DNA of 64,000 nucleotides, taken from assembly GCF_020783655.1 (NCBI RefSeq), contig NZ_JAJGQH010000005.1, positions 124,001 through 188,000 of the forward strand. Reading direction: 5' to 3'. The stretch is from Xanthomonas melonis. Lineage in GTDB: Bacteria > Pseudomonadota > Gammaproteobacteria > Xanthomonadales > Xanthomonadaceae. Shown one piece after another: positions 28,908 to 38,067 of the stretch (the first letter of the stretch is position 1; every line of letters begins with the position of its first letter). A program made the translations under genes and the position numbers. The notes below the pieces were generated by a model, which saw nothing but the letters and a program-made list of their open reading frames with translations, ran no database searches and was not told the DNA's origin.

Positions 28908-29624
28908 TTATTCTTCCAGGCCGTCCAGACGCTTGCTCCAACTTTCGATCTGGCTGCGTTGCAGGCGACGTTCGAACAGGCTACGCCACGCTGGCACCAG
29001 CGGCAGTGCCAGCACCTCGGCGATGGCGGCTTCGTCCACTGCACGTGCGTAGAGCAGCTGTTGCAAGCGCGACAGCGGCCAGCGCGGATACGGACGCGCC
29101 TGCAAGGTCAAACTGTCGCCTGCAACCACGATGCCGGGCTGCAACACGCGGTAGTACCAGCCGGTGCGGCCGCTATCCTGCACGCGACGCGCCATGTCGC
29201 GTACGCCGAAGCGATCGGACAACTTCCAGCATGGCTGGCGTGATTGCGACACCTCCACCACCGCCGTGCCCAGCGCGAAGCGATCGGCCAGGCAGACGTC
29301 GGCTTCGGTCAACCCGGTGCTGCTGAGGTTTTCGCCGAACGCGCCGGCCGCCTCGAGCAGCGCATGCGCACCAAGTTCGTCGCACCAGGCGGCATAGTGG
29401 TCGCGCGGGTAATGATGGATTGCCTTGTCCGGCCCGCCATGCACCCGGCGGTCGCCTTGCTCGTCGCCCTCCAGCCCGCTCACATCCACGCGCACCGGCC
29501 CGGGCACCACGCGCTTGTCGATCGCACTGCGGGTGTCCGGACGGGTGAAATCGCGCGCGATGCCGATGGCGACGCTGTCGATCAACGTGGCGACCGGCGC
29601 CTGCAGGACTGTCTCCTGCACCAT
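28908..29624 (-). CDS. MOSC-domain protein (YiiM-like)
   Basis: This 238-residue protein has a MOSC domain as found in molybdenum-cofactor sulfurases and YiiM-type N-hydroxylated-base reductases. It shows VDVSGLEGDEQGDRRVHGGPDKAIHHYP, FGENLSSTGLTEADVCLADRF, and the conserved cysteine in VEVSQSRQPCWKL. The ATG at 29624 overlaps the stop of the aminotransferase gene (TGATG); an in-frame GTG sits one codon upstream. It is probably co-transcribed with the aminotransferase. The substrate is unknown; YiiM relatives detoxify N-hydroxylated bases. Confidence 0.85.
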   Translation of the reverse strand: MVQETVLQAPVATLIDSVAIGIARDFTRPDTRSAIDKRVVPGPVRVDVSGLEGDEQGDRRVHGGPDKAIHHYPRDHYAAWCDELGAHALLEAAGAFGENLSSTGLTEADVCLADRFALGTAVVEVSQSRQPCWKLSDRFGVRDMARRVQDSGRTGWYYRVLQPGIVVAGDSLTLQARPYPRWPLSRLQQLLYARAVDEAAIAEVLALPLVPAWRSLFERRLQRSQIESWSKRLDGLEE

Positions 29625-30826
29625 CACGCGCCCTGCCCCGGCATCTCGGCCAGCGCTTCACGCACTACCTCGCCCAGCACGCGAATGCCGGCATCGATCT
29701 TCTCGCCCGGTACCGTGACGAACGACAGGCGCAAGGTATTGGCCTGCGGCAAGGTGGCGAAGAACGGCGCGCCGGGCACGAACGCGACATTGCGCGCGAT
29801 CGCCCGCGCCAACAGCGCGGTGCCATCCAGCCCCGGCGGCAGGCTCACCCACAGGAACATCCCGCCTTCGGGGCGGTTCCACCGCACCTGAGCCGGGAAA
29901 TGCCGGTCCAGCGCTTCCAGCATCAGGCTGCACTGGCGTGCGTACAGGGCGCGGATCTGCGGGATATGGGTCTGGAGAAAATCGTCCTGCAGGGTCTGGT
30001 ACACCACGCGCTGAGTGAACGATGGCGTGTGCAGATCGGCCGCCTGCTTGGCCTGGATCAACTTGCCCAGTACCGCTTCCGGTGCGACCACGTAGCCCAG
30101 CCGCAGACCGGGCGCGAGCACCTTGGAGAACGAGCCCATGTAGACGACGCCCTCGGGATTCATCGACAACAGGCTCGGCAACGGTTGCCCGCTGTAGTAC
30201 AGCTCGCCGTAGGGGTCGTCTTCGACGATGGGCACGCCCGCCTGCGCTGCGCGCTCCACCAGCATCTGGCGCCGCGCCAAGGGCAAGCGGCGCCCGGTGG
30301 GATTCTGGAAATTCGGCAGGCAGTACAGGAAACGCGCATCGGCCAGCAGTGCCGGATCCAGCGCTTCGGCCACCACGCCCTCATCGTCGGAGGGCATGCC
30401 GACGAAGCTCGGCTGGAACAGCGAGAACGCCTGCAAGGCTCCGAGATAGCTCGGCGTCTCCACCAACACCTTGCTGCCTTCGTCGATGAATACCTTGCCC
30501 AGCAGATCCAGGCCCTGCTGCGAGCCAGTGGTGATCAAGACCTGGCTGGGCCGGATGCTGGCGCCATCGCGGCTCAGCCGCGCGGCCACCCATTCGCGCA
30601 GCGGCGCATAGCCTTCGGTCGGGCCGTATTGCAGCGCGGCCTGCGGCACATCGCGCAGCACCTGGTCGCTGGCCGCGCGCATGCGCTCCACCGGGAAGGT
30701 CGCCGGCGATGGCAGGCCACCGGCGAAGGAGATGACCTCCGGCCGCTCGGTCACCTTGAGGATTTCGCGAATCGCCGAACTGGTCAGCGCCTGCGCACGT
30801 CGGGAGATCTGGAAGGAAGTGGTCAT
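29624..30826 (-). CDS. PLP-dependent aminotransferase (class I/II, LysN/2-aminoadipate type)
   Basis: This 400-residue fold-type I enzyme resembles LysN/KAT-II-like aminotransferases. Markers are SFAGGLPSPATFPVERM, QYGPTEGYAPLREWVA, TTGSQQGLDLLGKVF, LPNFQNPTGRR, and the PLP-lysine motif MGSFSKVLAPGLRLGYV. The start MTTSFQISRRA at 30826 is preferred over an upstream ATG because the family begins here; no strong ribosome-binding site is seen. The specific amino acid cannot be read from sequence. It is followed by the overlapping MOSC gene. Confidence 0.85.
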   Translation of the reverse strand: MTTSFQISRRAQALTSSAIREILKVTERPEVISFAGGLPSPATFPVERMRAASDQVLRDVPQAALQYGPTEGYAPLREWVAARLSRDGASIRPSQVLITTGSQQGLDLLGKVFIDEGSKVLVETPSYLGALQAFSLFQPSFVGMPSDDEGVVAEALDPALLADARFLYCLPNFQNPTGRRLPLARRQMLVERAAQAGVPIVEDDPYGELYYSGQPLPSLLSMNPEGVVYMGSFSKVLAPGLRLGYVVAPEAVLGKLIQAKQAADLHTPSFTQRVVYQTLQDDFLQTHIPQIRALYARQCSLMLEALDRHFPAQVRWNRPEGGMFLWVSLPPGLDGTALLARAIARNVAFVPGAPFFATLPQANTLRLSFVTVPGEKIDAGIRVLGEVVREALAEMPGQGA

Positions 30827-30989
30827 GGCACAAGCATACCCAACCACTATTGCGTGCACGCTGTGCACCGCAGCGTGCATTTGCATGCAGCAGTTGCAGA
30901 TGGCATCGGGAAGTCGACGGCCCTGGCCATCGACGCAGACCTGGATCGGTCACGCGTACTCCGAGCGCGCGGTTATCGCGCGCGCCGGG

Positions 30990-31490
30990 CTAGTTGTAGG
31001 CCGGCCCTACCCAGGCCGTGCCTTCGCTGCGCGCAATCAGTGTCTTCCAGCGCTGACGGATCAGCTTGTCGCGCGCGCGGAAGGTCATGCGCAGGCCCGG
31101 CAGGCCGAGCGTGGCGCGCGTTTCCACCAGCGCCGATCGCTCGTCGGGCGCGATCTCGATCTTTGTGATCGTCTGCTTGTAGTCGATCAGTTCTTCCGGC
31201 TCTGCGACATGGCGCATCTGGCTCAGCACCTGCGCCCATTCGCCGTTGGATTTGCAGTACTTGGCGCGGTTGGTGGTCTCGCGCTTCTGATGGGAATCCA
31301 TGCGGTACAGCACCACCATTTCGAATTCCGGCGCCGTCATCCCGCACAGGGCCTCGCCATCCTGGCCCATCATCGCCTTGTCCTGCGCGGCGTAGAACTC
31401 GCGCACCTGTTTTTCATCCAGCGAGTTACCGCCATAGTTGTACAGCCCGGCCACAGCGGCCAGGATCGCCAGCAACACCAGCAAACGCAT
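30990..31490 (-). CDS. Small exported or membrane-anchored hypothetical protein
   Basis: This 166-residue protein has an N-terminal hydrophobic helix (LLVLLAILAAVAGLYNYGG) that works as a signal anchor. The rest is soluble with two cysteines (EALCGMTAPEFEM, AKYCKSNGEW), likely a periplasmic disulfide. I do not recognise a family. GGGGA upstream supports the ATG at 31490. It is followed by the aminotransferase gene on the same strand with a 163-nt gap, and lies 60 nt after the Cys-rich feo-associated gene. Confidence 0.7.
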   Translation of the reverse strand: MRLLVLLAILAAVAGLYNYGGNSLDEKQVREFYAAQDKAMMGQDGEALCGMTAPEFEMVVLYRMDSHQKRETTNRAKYCKSNGEWAQVLSQMRHVAEPEELIDYKQTITKIEIAPDERSALVETRATLGLPGLRMTFRARDKLIRQRWKTLIARSEGTAWVGPAYN

Positions 31491-31550
31491 CTGCCATCCC
31501 CTGTCATGCCGCGTCCTGCGGCCGCGCAAGTGTAGCCGAGCTTGCGTAGC

Positions 31551-31805
31551 TCAGTGCTTGCGGGGCGGCGTCGGGCCGCAGTTGTCGCAACCACCGCAGG
31601 ACGCACCGCCCTGGCTGGCCGGCGGCGCGACGCGGCGGCCAAGCGCCTGCAGCCAAGCGGGCCGCCCTTCGCGCACCAGCGCGAGCGCGAGCGCACCGCG
31701 CAGGCGCCGCACCGTACCGGGGAACTGCTTCTTCATCACCACCCATACGCTGATCAGGACCGCGACGGCGATGACCAGGTACTGCAGGGTGAGCGAGAGT
31801 TCCAT
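31551..31805 (-). CDS. FeoB-associated Cys-rich membrane protein
   Basis: This 84-residue protein has one N-terminal membrane helix (LQYLVIAVAVLISVWVVM) and a C-terminal Cys cluster CGGCDNCG. It begins 1 nt after the feoB stop. Small Cys-rich membrane proteins in this place are known feo-operon partners. They may serve FeoB assembly or iron handling, though no mechanism is established. The start MELSLTLQY at 31805 gives the membrane helix at the right place. Confidence 0.8.
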   Translation of the reverse strand: MELSLTLQYLVIAVAVLISVWVVMKKQFPGTVRRLRGALALALVREGRPAWLQALGRRVAPPASQGGASCGGCDNCGPTPPRKH

Positions 31806-31806
31806 C

Positions 31807-33666
31807 TCAGCCGGCACCGAGCGCAACCGCAAGCTGGTAGGTCACCAGCGAGGCGATATAGGCCAGCGCGAACAGGTATACCGCGCTGACGGTCATCTGT
31901 TTCCACGAGTTGGTTTCGCGCTTGATCGTGGCCAGGGTGGAGATGCACATCGGCGCATAGATGTACCAGACCAGCAGCGACAACGCGGTGGCCAGCGACC
32001 AACCGTCGCTGATCAACGGCGACAAGGCCTGCGCGGCGGCATCGTCGTCGGCGGCCGACAGCGCATACACCGTGGCCAGCGAGGCCACTGCCACTTCGCG
32101 TGCGGCCAGGCCTGGGATCAGCGCGATGCAGATCTGCCAGTTGAAGCCCAGTGGCGCGAAGAACACCGCCATTGCGTGACCGATGCGACCGGCGAAGCTG
32201 TAGTCGATCGCCGGCAAGGTGGCATTGGCCGGCGCCGCCGGGAACGACAGCAGGAACCACAGCAGGATGGTCAGCGCCAGGATGATGCCGCCCACGCGCT
32301 TGAGGAAGATCCAGGCGCGCTCCCACAGCCCCAGGGCCATATCGCGCAACTGCGGCACGCGGTAGGACGGCAGCTCCAGCATCAGCGGGTGCTCGCTCTT
32401 GTCACGGCGCCATTTCTTCATCGTCCACGACACCAGCAGCGCACTGACGATGGCCGCGGCATACAGCCCGAACAGCACCAGCCCCTGCTGGTTGAAGATG
32501 CCCCATACCGTCTTCTGCGGAATGAAGGCACCGATCAGCAGCGCGTACACCGGCAGGCGCGCCGAGCACGTCATCAACGGCGCGACCATGATGGTGGCGA
32601 GCCGGTCGCGGGGGTCCTGGATGCTGCGCGTGGACATGATGCCCGGCACCGCGCAGGCGAAGCTCGACAGCAGCGGAATGAACGAACGCCCGGACAACCC
32701 GGCCGCAGCCATCATGCGGTCCAGCAGGAAGGCCGCACGCGGCAGGTAACCGGATTCCTCCAGCGCCAGGATGAAGGCGAACAGGATCAGGATCTGCGGC
32801 AGGAAAATAATCACCCCGCCCAGGCCGGCGATGATGCCGTCCTTGAGCAGGCTGTTGAGCGGGCCTTCCGGCAAGGTGGTGCCGACCCATTCGCCCAGCG
32901 CAGCGGTGCCGGCATCGATCAGGTCCATCACCGGCGTGGCCCAGGCATACACCGCCTGGAAGATCAGGAACATCACCACCGCCAGCGTCACCAACCCCCA
33001 GAGCGGATGCAGCAACCAGCGATCCAGCGCGTCGTCCACCCGCGAGGTGCGTGCGGGCATGGTCACTGCCGCATCCAGTATCTGCCGTACCAGCGCGTGA
33101 TAATTGCCGTCGGCCGGCGGGGTGGCGGTCGGCACGGCCAGGCTGCTCGCCTGCGCATCCAGCCGCTCCACCAGCGCCTTCGCGCCGCCACGCCGTACCG
33201 CCACGGTTTCGACCACCGGCACACCCAGCGCCTGCTCCAGCGCCGGCAGATCGATGACGATGCCGCGCCGCTGCGCGGCGTCGACCATGTTCAGCGCCAC
33301 GATCATCGGCCGGCCCAACTCGCGCAACTCCAGCGCAAAGCGCAGGTGCAGGCGCAGATTGGTCGCGTCCATCACGCACACCAGCACGTCCGGTGCGGGC
33401 TCGCCCGGGTAGAAGCCGCGGCACAGATCGCGGGTGATCGCCTCGTCCAGGCTGGCCGGTTGCAGGCTGTAGGCGCCTGGCAGATCCAGTACCGCGAAGT
33501 CGCGCCCGGACGGTGCGCGAAAATGCCCTTCCTTACGTTCGACGGTGACGCCGGTGTAATTGGCGACCTTCTGCCGACTGCCGGTGAGCTGGTTGAACAA
33601 TGCGGTCTTGCCGCTGTTGGGGTTGCCCACCAGCGCCAGGCGCAACGGAACCGCGGCCGCGTTCAT
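31807..33666 (-). CDS. feoB: Ferrous iron transporter FeoB
   Basis: This 619-residue inner-membrane ferrous-iron transporter has an N-terminal GTPase domain (G1 GNPNSGKTALFN, G3 DLPGAYSL, G4 region ALNMVDAA) and two Gate-type membrane cores. Near residue 330 is FIPLLSSFACAVPGIMSTR, with the gate cysteine. It is shorter than E. coli FeoB but within the range for Xanthomonas. It overlaps feoA by 4 nt and is followed by the Cys-rich partner gene. Confidence 0.95.
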   Translation of the reverse strand: MNAAAVPLRLALVGNPNSGKTALFNQLTGSRQKVANYTGVTVERKEGHFRAPSGRDFAVLDLPGAYSLQPASLDEAITRDLCRGFYPGEPAPDVLVCVMDATNLRLHLRFALELRELGRPMIVALNMVDAAQRRGIVIDLPALEQALGVPVVETVAVRRGGAKALVERLDAQASSLAVPTATPPADGNYHALVRQILDAAVTMPARTSRVDDALDRWLLHPLWGLVTLAVVMFLIFQAVYAWATPVMDLIDAGTAALGEWVGTTLPEGPLNSLLKDGIIAGLGGVIIFLPQILILFAFILALEESGYLPRAAFLLDRMMAAAGLSGRSFIPLLSSFACAVPGIMSTRSIQDPRDRLATIMVAPLMTCSARLPVYALLIGAFIPQKTVWGIFNQQGLVLFGLYAAAIVSALLVSWTMKKWRRDKSEHPLMLELPSYRVPQLRDMALGLWERAWIFLKRVGGIILALTILLWFLLSFPAAPANATLPAIDYSFAGRIGHAMAVFFAPLGFNWQICIALIPGLAAREVAVASLATVYALSAADDDAAAQALSPLISDGWSLATALSLLVWYIYAPMCISTLATIKRETNSWKQMTVSAVYLFALAYIASLVTYQLAVALGAG

Positions 33667-33896
33667 GCCGACCCCCCTTGTTCGCGCACCTGCACCCGAG
33701 CGGCCTCGCTGCGCCGCAGGGCGAAGCGCGTGTAGCCCACCTGCACCAACAAGGGTTCACGACCGACCGGTCCGGTCGCCAGCACGGTGACCTCTTCCCC
33801 GGCGACGAAGCCGAGCTCGCGCAGGCGCCGCGCGATCGTGTCGTTGGGGAGACGATCCTCCACGGAGTCCACGATGGCGGCACGGTGCAGGGGCAT
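33663..33896 (-). CDS. feoA: Ferrous iron transport protein FeoA
   Basis: This 77-residue SH3-like protein regulates FeoB. It shows RRLRELGFVAGEEVTVLATGPVGREPLLVQVGYTRFALRRSEAARV. The start MPLHRAAIVDS at 33896 is taken; a GTG at 33911 in the same frame is an alternative, and neither has a good ribosome-binding site. The stop overlaps feoB by 4 nt. A Fur-like site lies about 30-50 nt upstream, so the cluster is probably iron-repressed. Confidence 0.9.
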   Translation of the reverse strand: MPLHRAAIVDSVEDRLPNDTIARRLRELGFVAGEEVTVLATGPVGREPLLVQVGYTRFALRRSEAARVQVREQGGSA

Positions 33897-33923
33897 GTCG
33901 GACAACGTCACAAAGACGGCCTG

Positions 33924-33946
33924 ATTGTTAGGAATGGTTCTCAATT
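33924..33946 (-). promoter_or_regulatory. Fur-box-like site before feoA
   Basis: On the minus strand the site reads AATTGAGAACCATTCCTAAC, close to the AATGAGAATCATTCTCATT form of Fur boxes. It sits in the feoA promoter region, 28 nt before the ATG. Confidence 0.6.
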
Positions 33947-34027
33947 CTAGCATCGACGCACCGCGTCATGGCTCCGGCCAGCCGTGCCGTTATCATGGTT
34001 CGCATCCCATTCATGGACGCATGCGCA

Positions 34028-34825
34028 ATGCAGGACACCGGCTTGATCGTCGAGGACCAGGGACCGGTCCGCACCTTGCGGTTGCATCGCCCCGCCGTGC
34101 ACAACGCCTTCGATGCGACACTGATCGCCGCGCTCACCGAAGCCTTGCAGCAGGCCGGCAGTGCCCCGCAGATTCGCGTGGTGGTGCTGACCGGTGCCGG
34201 CGATGCATTCTCCGCAGGCGCAGACCTGAACTGGATGCGCGGCATGGCCAACGCCAGCGAGGCGGAGAACGCCGCCGATGCGCTGGCGCTGGCGCGCCTG
34301 ATGCGCACGCTCGACGAACTTGCCAAACCCACGATTGCGCGCGTCAACGGCGCCGCCTTCGGTGGCGGCGTGGGCCTGGTGGCCTGTTGCGATATCGCCA
34401 TTGGTTGCACCGAAGCGCGTTTCGGCCTGACCGAGAGCAAGCTCGGATTGCTGCCGGCCGTGATTTCGCCCTACGTGGTCGCCACCATCGGCGCGCGCCA
34501 GGCGCGGCGCTGGTTCGCCACCGCCGAAATCTTCGATGCCGGCACCGCACAGCAACTGGGCCTGCTGCATCAGCTGGTGGCGGCCGATCAGCTGGACACG
34601 GCGGTGGAACGCCAGGTCCGGCTGCTGCTGGCGGTTGCGCCGCTGGCCGCCAGCAGTGCCAAGGCCTTGGTGCGTTCGGTCCTGCCGGCCGCCGATCGCG
34701 ATGCCGTCGATGCCGCCAACGCCGCCTGGATCGCGCGCCTGCGCGTCTCGCCCGAGGGCCAGGAGGGCCTGGGCGCGTTTCTCGACAAGCGCACTCCCGC
34801 CTGGATGCCGGAGAGCGTGGCGTGA
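34028..34825 (+). CDS. Enoyl-CoA hydratase, probable methylglutaconyl-CoA hydratase
   Basis: This 265-residue crotonase-fold enzyme shows the oxyanion-hole stretch GAGDAFSAGADLNWMRGM and NGAAFGGGVGLVACCDIAIG, with the catalytic region TESKLGLLPAVISPYV. It is followed within 55 nt by HMG-CoA lyase, so hydration of 3-methylglutaconyl-CoA in leucine breakdown (LiuC) is the likely reaction. The start MQDTGLIV (34028) is chosen; ATG at 34013 is 5 codons upstream. It is divergent from feoA. Confidence 0.85.
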   Translation: MQDTGLIVEDQGPVRTLRLHRPAVHNAFDATLIAALTEALQQAGSAPQIRVVVLTGAGDAFSAGADLNWMRGMANASEAENAADALALARLMRTLDELAKPTIARVNGAAFGGGVGLVACCDIAIGCTEARFGLTESKLGLLPAVISPYVVATIGARQARRWFATAEIFDAGTAQQLGLLHQLVAADQLDTAVERQVRLLLAVAPLAASSAKALVRSVLPAADRDAVDAANAAWIARLRVSPEGQEGLGAFLDKRTPAWMPESVA

Positions 34826-34880
34826 GCGCAACCGACCATCTCGAGCTCGCCTGCGGCAACCTGCACGGCGACCCGGTCGC

Positions 34881-35777
34881 ATGAGCGACTTCGTCCGCAT
34901 CGTCGAAGTGAGCCCACGCGATGGACTGCAGAACGAGGCGCAACCGATCGCTACCGCCGACAAGATCGCGCTGATCGATCGCTTGTCGGCCACCGGTCTG
35001 CGCACCATCGAAGCCACCAGCTTCGTCAGCCCGCGCTGGGTGCCGCAACTGGCCGACGCCGCCGAGGTGTTCGCCGGCATCGCACAGACGCCTGACATCG
35101 CCTATCCGGTGCTGGTGCCGAATCTGCAGGGTTACACGCGTGCGCATGCCGCCGGCGCGCGCGAGGTGGCGGTGTTCACTGCCGCATCGGAGACGTTCAA
35201 TCGCACCAACACCAATGCCGGCATCGACGAATCGATCGAACGGTTCCGGCCGATCCTGGAGCGGGCCGGTATCGACGGCGTGCGGGTACGCGGCTACGTG
35301 TCCACGGTGCTGGGCTGCCCCTACCAGGGCGAGGTGCCGGTGGCCGACGTGGTGAATGTCGCGCAACGGCTGCATGCGCTTGGCTGCTACGAAATCTCGC
35401 TGGGCGACACCATCGGCGTCGGCACCCCGCGCAAGGCGCGCCAGATGCTCGCCGCCGTGGCGCAGGAGGTGCCGATGCAGGCACTGGCCGTGCATTTCCA
35501 TGACACCTACGGCCAGGCGCTGGCCAATATCGCCGCCTGCCTGGAGCAGGGCGTGCGCGTGGTCGATGCCGCCGTGTCCGGTGCCGGCGGCTGCCCGTAC
35601 GCCAAGGGCGCCAGCGGTAATGTCGCCAGCGAAGACGTGGCGTACCTGCTGCAGGGCCTGGGCATGCCCACCGGCATCGACCTGCCTGCCCTCGCCCGCA
35701 CCGGCCGCTGGCTGGCGCAACTGCTGGGCCGCGAGACCGGCAGCAAAGCGGGCAAGGCGCTGGCGGCGGCTGACTGA
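34881..35777 (+). CDS. Hydroxymethylglutaryl-CoA lyase
   Basis: This 298-residue TIM-barrel enzyme splits HMG-CoA to acetoacetate and acetyl-CoA, the last step of leucine degradation. Motifs are VSPRDGLQNE, SLGDTIGVGTP, HFHDTYGQALANI and the active-site loop GCPYAKGASGNVASED with its cysteine. Length is normal. It follows the hydratase gene by 55 nt and precedes an SDR dehydrogenase gene, forming a branched-chain amino-acid breakdown group. Confidence 0.95.
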   Translation: MSDFVRIVEVSPRDGLQNEAQPIATADKIALIDRLSATGLRTIEATSFVSPRWVPQLADAAEVFAGIAQTPDIAYPVLVPNLQGYTRAHAAGAREVAVFTAASETFNRTNTNAGIDESIERFRPILERAGIDGVRVRGYVSTVLGCPYQGEVPVADVVNVAQRLHALGCYEISLGDTIGVGTPRKARQMLAAVAQEVPMQALAVHFHDTYGQALANIAACLEQGVRVVDAAVSGAGGCPYAKGASGNVASEDVAYLLQGLGMPTGIDLPALARTGRWLAQLLGRETGSKAGKALAAAD

Positions 35778-35887
35778 GGTCTTCGCCGCGCAGGTATCAC
35801 CACCACGATCGCGCAAAGGCTTCGGCTAGAATTGCCGGCCGCGCGCGCTCCATCCGCGAGCTCAACGCTTCTACAGGGAACCATGCC

Positions 35888-36658
35888 ATGCAGCCAGCTT
35901 CTGTCCTTGCCGTCATCACCGGCGGCGTGTCCGGCCTGGGCCTGGCGGTGGCGCAACGCATCGTGGCCGATGGCGGCAAGGTGGCGTTGTTCGACGTCAA
36001 TGCCGACAAGGCCGACGCGGCGTTGGCCCTGCTCGGTTCCGGCAATGCGCACTACTTCGCCACCGATGTCACCGACGAGGCGCAGGTGTCGGCCAATATC
36101 GCGCAGGCTGCGCAGGTACTGGGCGGACTCAACCTGGTGGTGAATTGCGCCGGCATCCTGGGCGCCGGCCGCGTACTGGGCAAGGAGGCGCCAATGCCGC
36201 TGGCGACCTTCCGTACCACCGTGCTGGTCAATCTGGTCGGCAGCTTCAATGTCGCCAAGGCTGCGGCCGATGTGATGCAGCACAACCCCGCTGGCGAGGA
36301 TGGCGAGCGCGGCGTGATCATCAATACCGCATCGGTGGCTGCGTTCGAGGGCCAGATCGGCCAGGCCGCCTATGCCGCCAGCAAGGGCGGCGTGGTCGGC
36401 ATGACCCTGCCGATGGCGCGCGAGCTGGCGCGCTTCGGCATCCGCGTGATGACGATTGCCCCTGGCGTGTTCTGGACCCCGATGGTCGACGGCATGCCCG
36501 AAGCGGTACAGCAGTCGCTGTCCGCGGCGATCCCGTTCCCTTCGCGTCTGGGCCAACCCGACGAATACGCCGACACCGTCGCCTTCATCCTGCGTAACCG
36601 CTACCTCAACGGCGAGGTCATTCGCCTGGATGGCGGCGTGCGGTTGGCGCCCAAGTAG
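35888..36658 (+). CDS. SDR-family 3-hydroxyacyl-CoA dehydrogenase (type II-like)
   Basis: This 256-residue short-chain dehydrogenase has the cofactor motif TGGVSGLGLAVA, NCAGILGAG, catalytic S/Y/K with INTASVAAFEGQIGQAAYAASKGG, and APGVFWTPMVDGM. It most resembles 3-hydroxyacyl-CoA dehydrogenase type 2 (HSD10-like), which oxidises 2-methyl-3-hydroxybutyryl-CoA and similar substrates with NAD. Placement after two leucine-catabolism genes supports this. The ATG at 35888 is used. Confidence 0.9.
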   Translation: MQPASVLAVITGGVSGLGLAVAQRIVADGGKVALFDVNADKADAALALLGSGNAHYFATDVTDEAQVSANIAQAAQVLGGLNLVVNCAGILGAGRVLGKEAPMPLATFRTTVLVNLVGSFNVAKAAADVMQHNPAGEDGERGVIINTASVAAFEGQIGQAAYAASKGGVVGMTLPMARELARFGIRVMTIAPGVFWTPMVDGMPEAVQQSLSAAIPFPSRLGQPDEYADTVAFILRNRYLNGEVIRLDGGVRLAPK

Positions 36659-36660
36659 CC

Positions 36661-36768
36661 GGGATTGGGAATTCGGGATTTGGGATTCGTCACAGCAAGA
36701 ACCCCGCACCCTTCCCGCCTCCTGCAATCCTGCTTTTGCCAATCCCGAATCCCCACTCCCCAATCCCT
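36661..36768. repeat. Inverted pair of GGGATTC heptamer arrays
   Basis: Units GGGATTG/GGGAATTC/GGGATTT/GGGATTC at 36661-36689 face the complementary CCAATCCC.. array at 36739-36768. The 50 bases between them hold no gene. The array ends about 10 nt before the EF-P-like start codon. Confidence 0.8.
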
Positions 36769-36778
36769 GACTCAACCC

Positions 36779-37345
36779 ATGAAAGCCAACGACATCAAGA
36801 AAGGCAACGTCGTCGAATACAACGGCGGCATCTACCAGATCCGCGACATCGAGCGTAGCTCCCCGCAGGGGCGCGGCGGCAATGTGCGATTCCGTTTCAT
36901 CATGTACAGCGTGCCCGGCGGCGCCAAGCTGGACGCCAGCTTCGATGCCGACGACAACCTGCCCGAGGTCGAACTGCTGCGCCGTCAGTCGACGTTCTCG
37001 TACAAGGATGGCGAGGCGTTCGTGTTCATGGACGACGAAGACTTCACCCCATACACGCTGGACGCGGACGTGATCGGCACCGATGCCGGCTACATCACCG
37101 ATGGCCTGACCGGCATCTATGTGCAGGTGATCGACGACCAGCCGGTGGCCGTGCAGCTGCCGCAGACGGTGACGCTGGAAGTGGTGGAAACCCCGCCCGA
37201 GCTCAAGGGCGGCACCGCCACCAAGCGCCCGAAGCCGGCCAAGCTCAACACCGGCATGGAAATCATGGTGCCCGAGTACATCAGCAACGGCGAGCGCGTG
37301 CTGGTCAACACCACCACCGGCGAGTTCGCAGGCCGCGCCGACTGA
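36779..37345 (+). CDS. yeiP: Elongation factor P-like protein (YeiP/EfpL)
   Basis: This 188-residue three-domain protein of the EF-P family shows [52 protein letters not shown], and a C-terminal [23 protein letters not shown]. The YeiP/EfpL subgroup ends in GRAD and rescues ribosomes stalled on particular motifs. The region where EF-P carries its modified residue reads [10 protein letters not shown], so an arginine or unmodified tip is likely. The stop overlaps the following lipoprotein start (TGATG). Confidence 0.9.
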   Translation: MKANDIKKGNVVEYNGGIYQIRDIERSSPQGRGGNVRFRFIMYSVPGGAKLDASFDADDNLPEVELLRRQSTFSYKDGEAFVFMDDEDFTPYTLDADVIGTDAGYITDGLTGIYVQVIDDQPVAVQLPQTVTLEVVETPPELKGGTATKRPKPAKLNTGMEIMVPEYISNGERVLVNTTTGEFAGRAD

Positions 37346-37737
37346 TGCGCAAGCTGGTCGTTGTGGTGACGCTGGGGCTGCTGGGCGCCTGCACGGCGCA
37401 ACCAGCCCCGGCGCCGACATCCACACCCGCACCTGCGCCGACGGCCTGCACCGATGCCAAGGTGGAAGAGGAGTGGCTGCAACATCCGCCCGGCCTGTGC
37501 AGCATGCCGGAGGATGTGCGCACGCTGGTGGAGGACTACGACACCTGCGCGCACTTCGCGGGCGAGGAGCCGTACGACGCCGATCGTCGCCACGAGATCG
37601 AAGTGGCGATCGCGCAGTTCTGCACGCCGGCACCGGCACGGCTTGCAAAGCTAGTGAAGCAGTATCGCAACAACGCGCAGGTCAGCGACTGGCTGCGCAA
37701 GTATTCGGTGCAGGCGGATCTGCAACCGGCTCGCTGA
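37345..37737 (+). CDS. Small putative lipoprotein
   Basis: This 130-residue protein has a lipoprotein signal [17 protein letters not shown] with a lipobox LLGAC, then a Pro/Ala/Thr-rich spacer and a helical domain with conserved-looking cysteines (GLCSMPEDV, YDTCAHFAG, AQFCTPAP). No family is recognised. The ATG overlaps the stop of the EF-P-like gene, so translation is coupled. Confidence 0.75.
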   Translation: MRKLVVVVTLGLLGACTAQPAPAPTSTPAPAPTACTDAKVEEEWLQHPPGLCSMPEDVRTLVEDYDTCAHFAGEEPYDADRRHEIEVAIAQFCTPAPARLAKLVKQYRNNAQVSDWLRKYSVQADLQPAR

Positions 37738-38067
37738 GGTGCGCCGGCTGCCGTGATAGGTAGCAGTTGGTGCGTTGCGTCGCCCCTGGCAAGAGCGCCG
37801 GGGACTGGGACTTACAGCTGCAGGCGATAGCGCATTCCTTCCCCCCATCGGGAGAAGGTGGCACAAAGCGCCGGGTGAGACCGCGGGCGAAGCCTCATGC
37901 GGTGCGACCTGGACAAGACCCCCGCCCCGTACCCTCAGCTCCGCGCCCCGGCCCGCGCCAGCAGCGCGGGCGCTCCAAACCACGCGCGCCAGTGGCGCGC
38001 AAGCAGTGACTTCTCGCCCCACAGGGAGAGAGGCTGGTACCTCCCTCCCCCGGCGTGGTCCGAATCG
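37738..38067. other. Gene-free stretch with a decayed REP-like element
   Basis: These 330 bases lie between convergent genes. They hold a degenerate REP-like hairpin piece (CCATCGGGAGAAGGTGG near 37848-37864 with a second fragment near 38011-38030) and no convincing gene. Confidence 0.5.
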
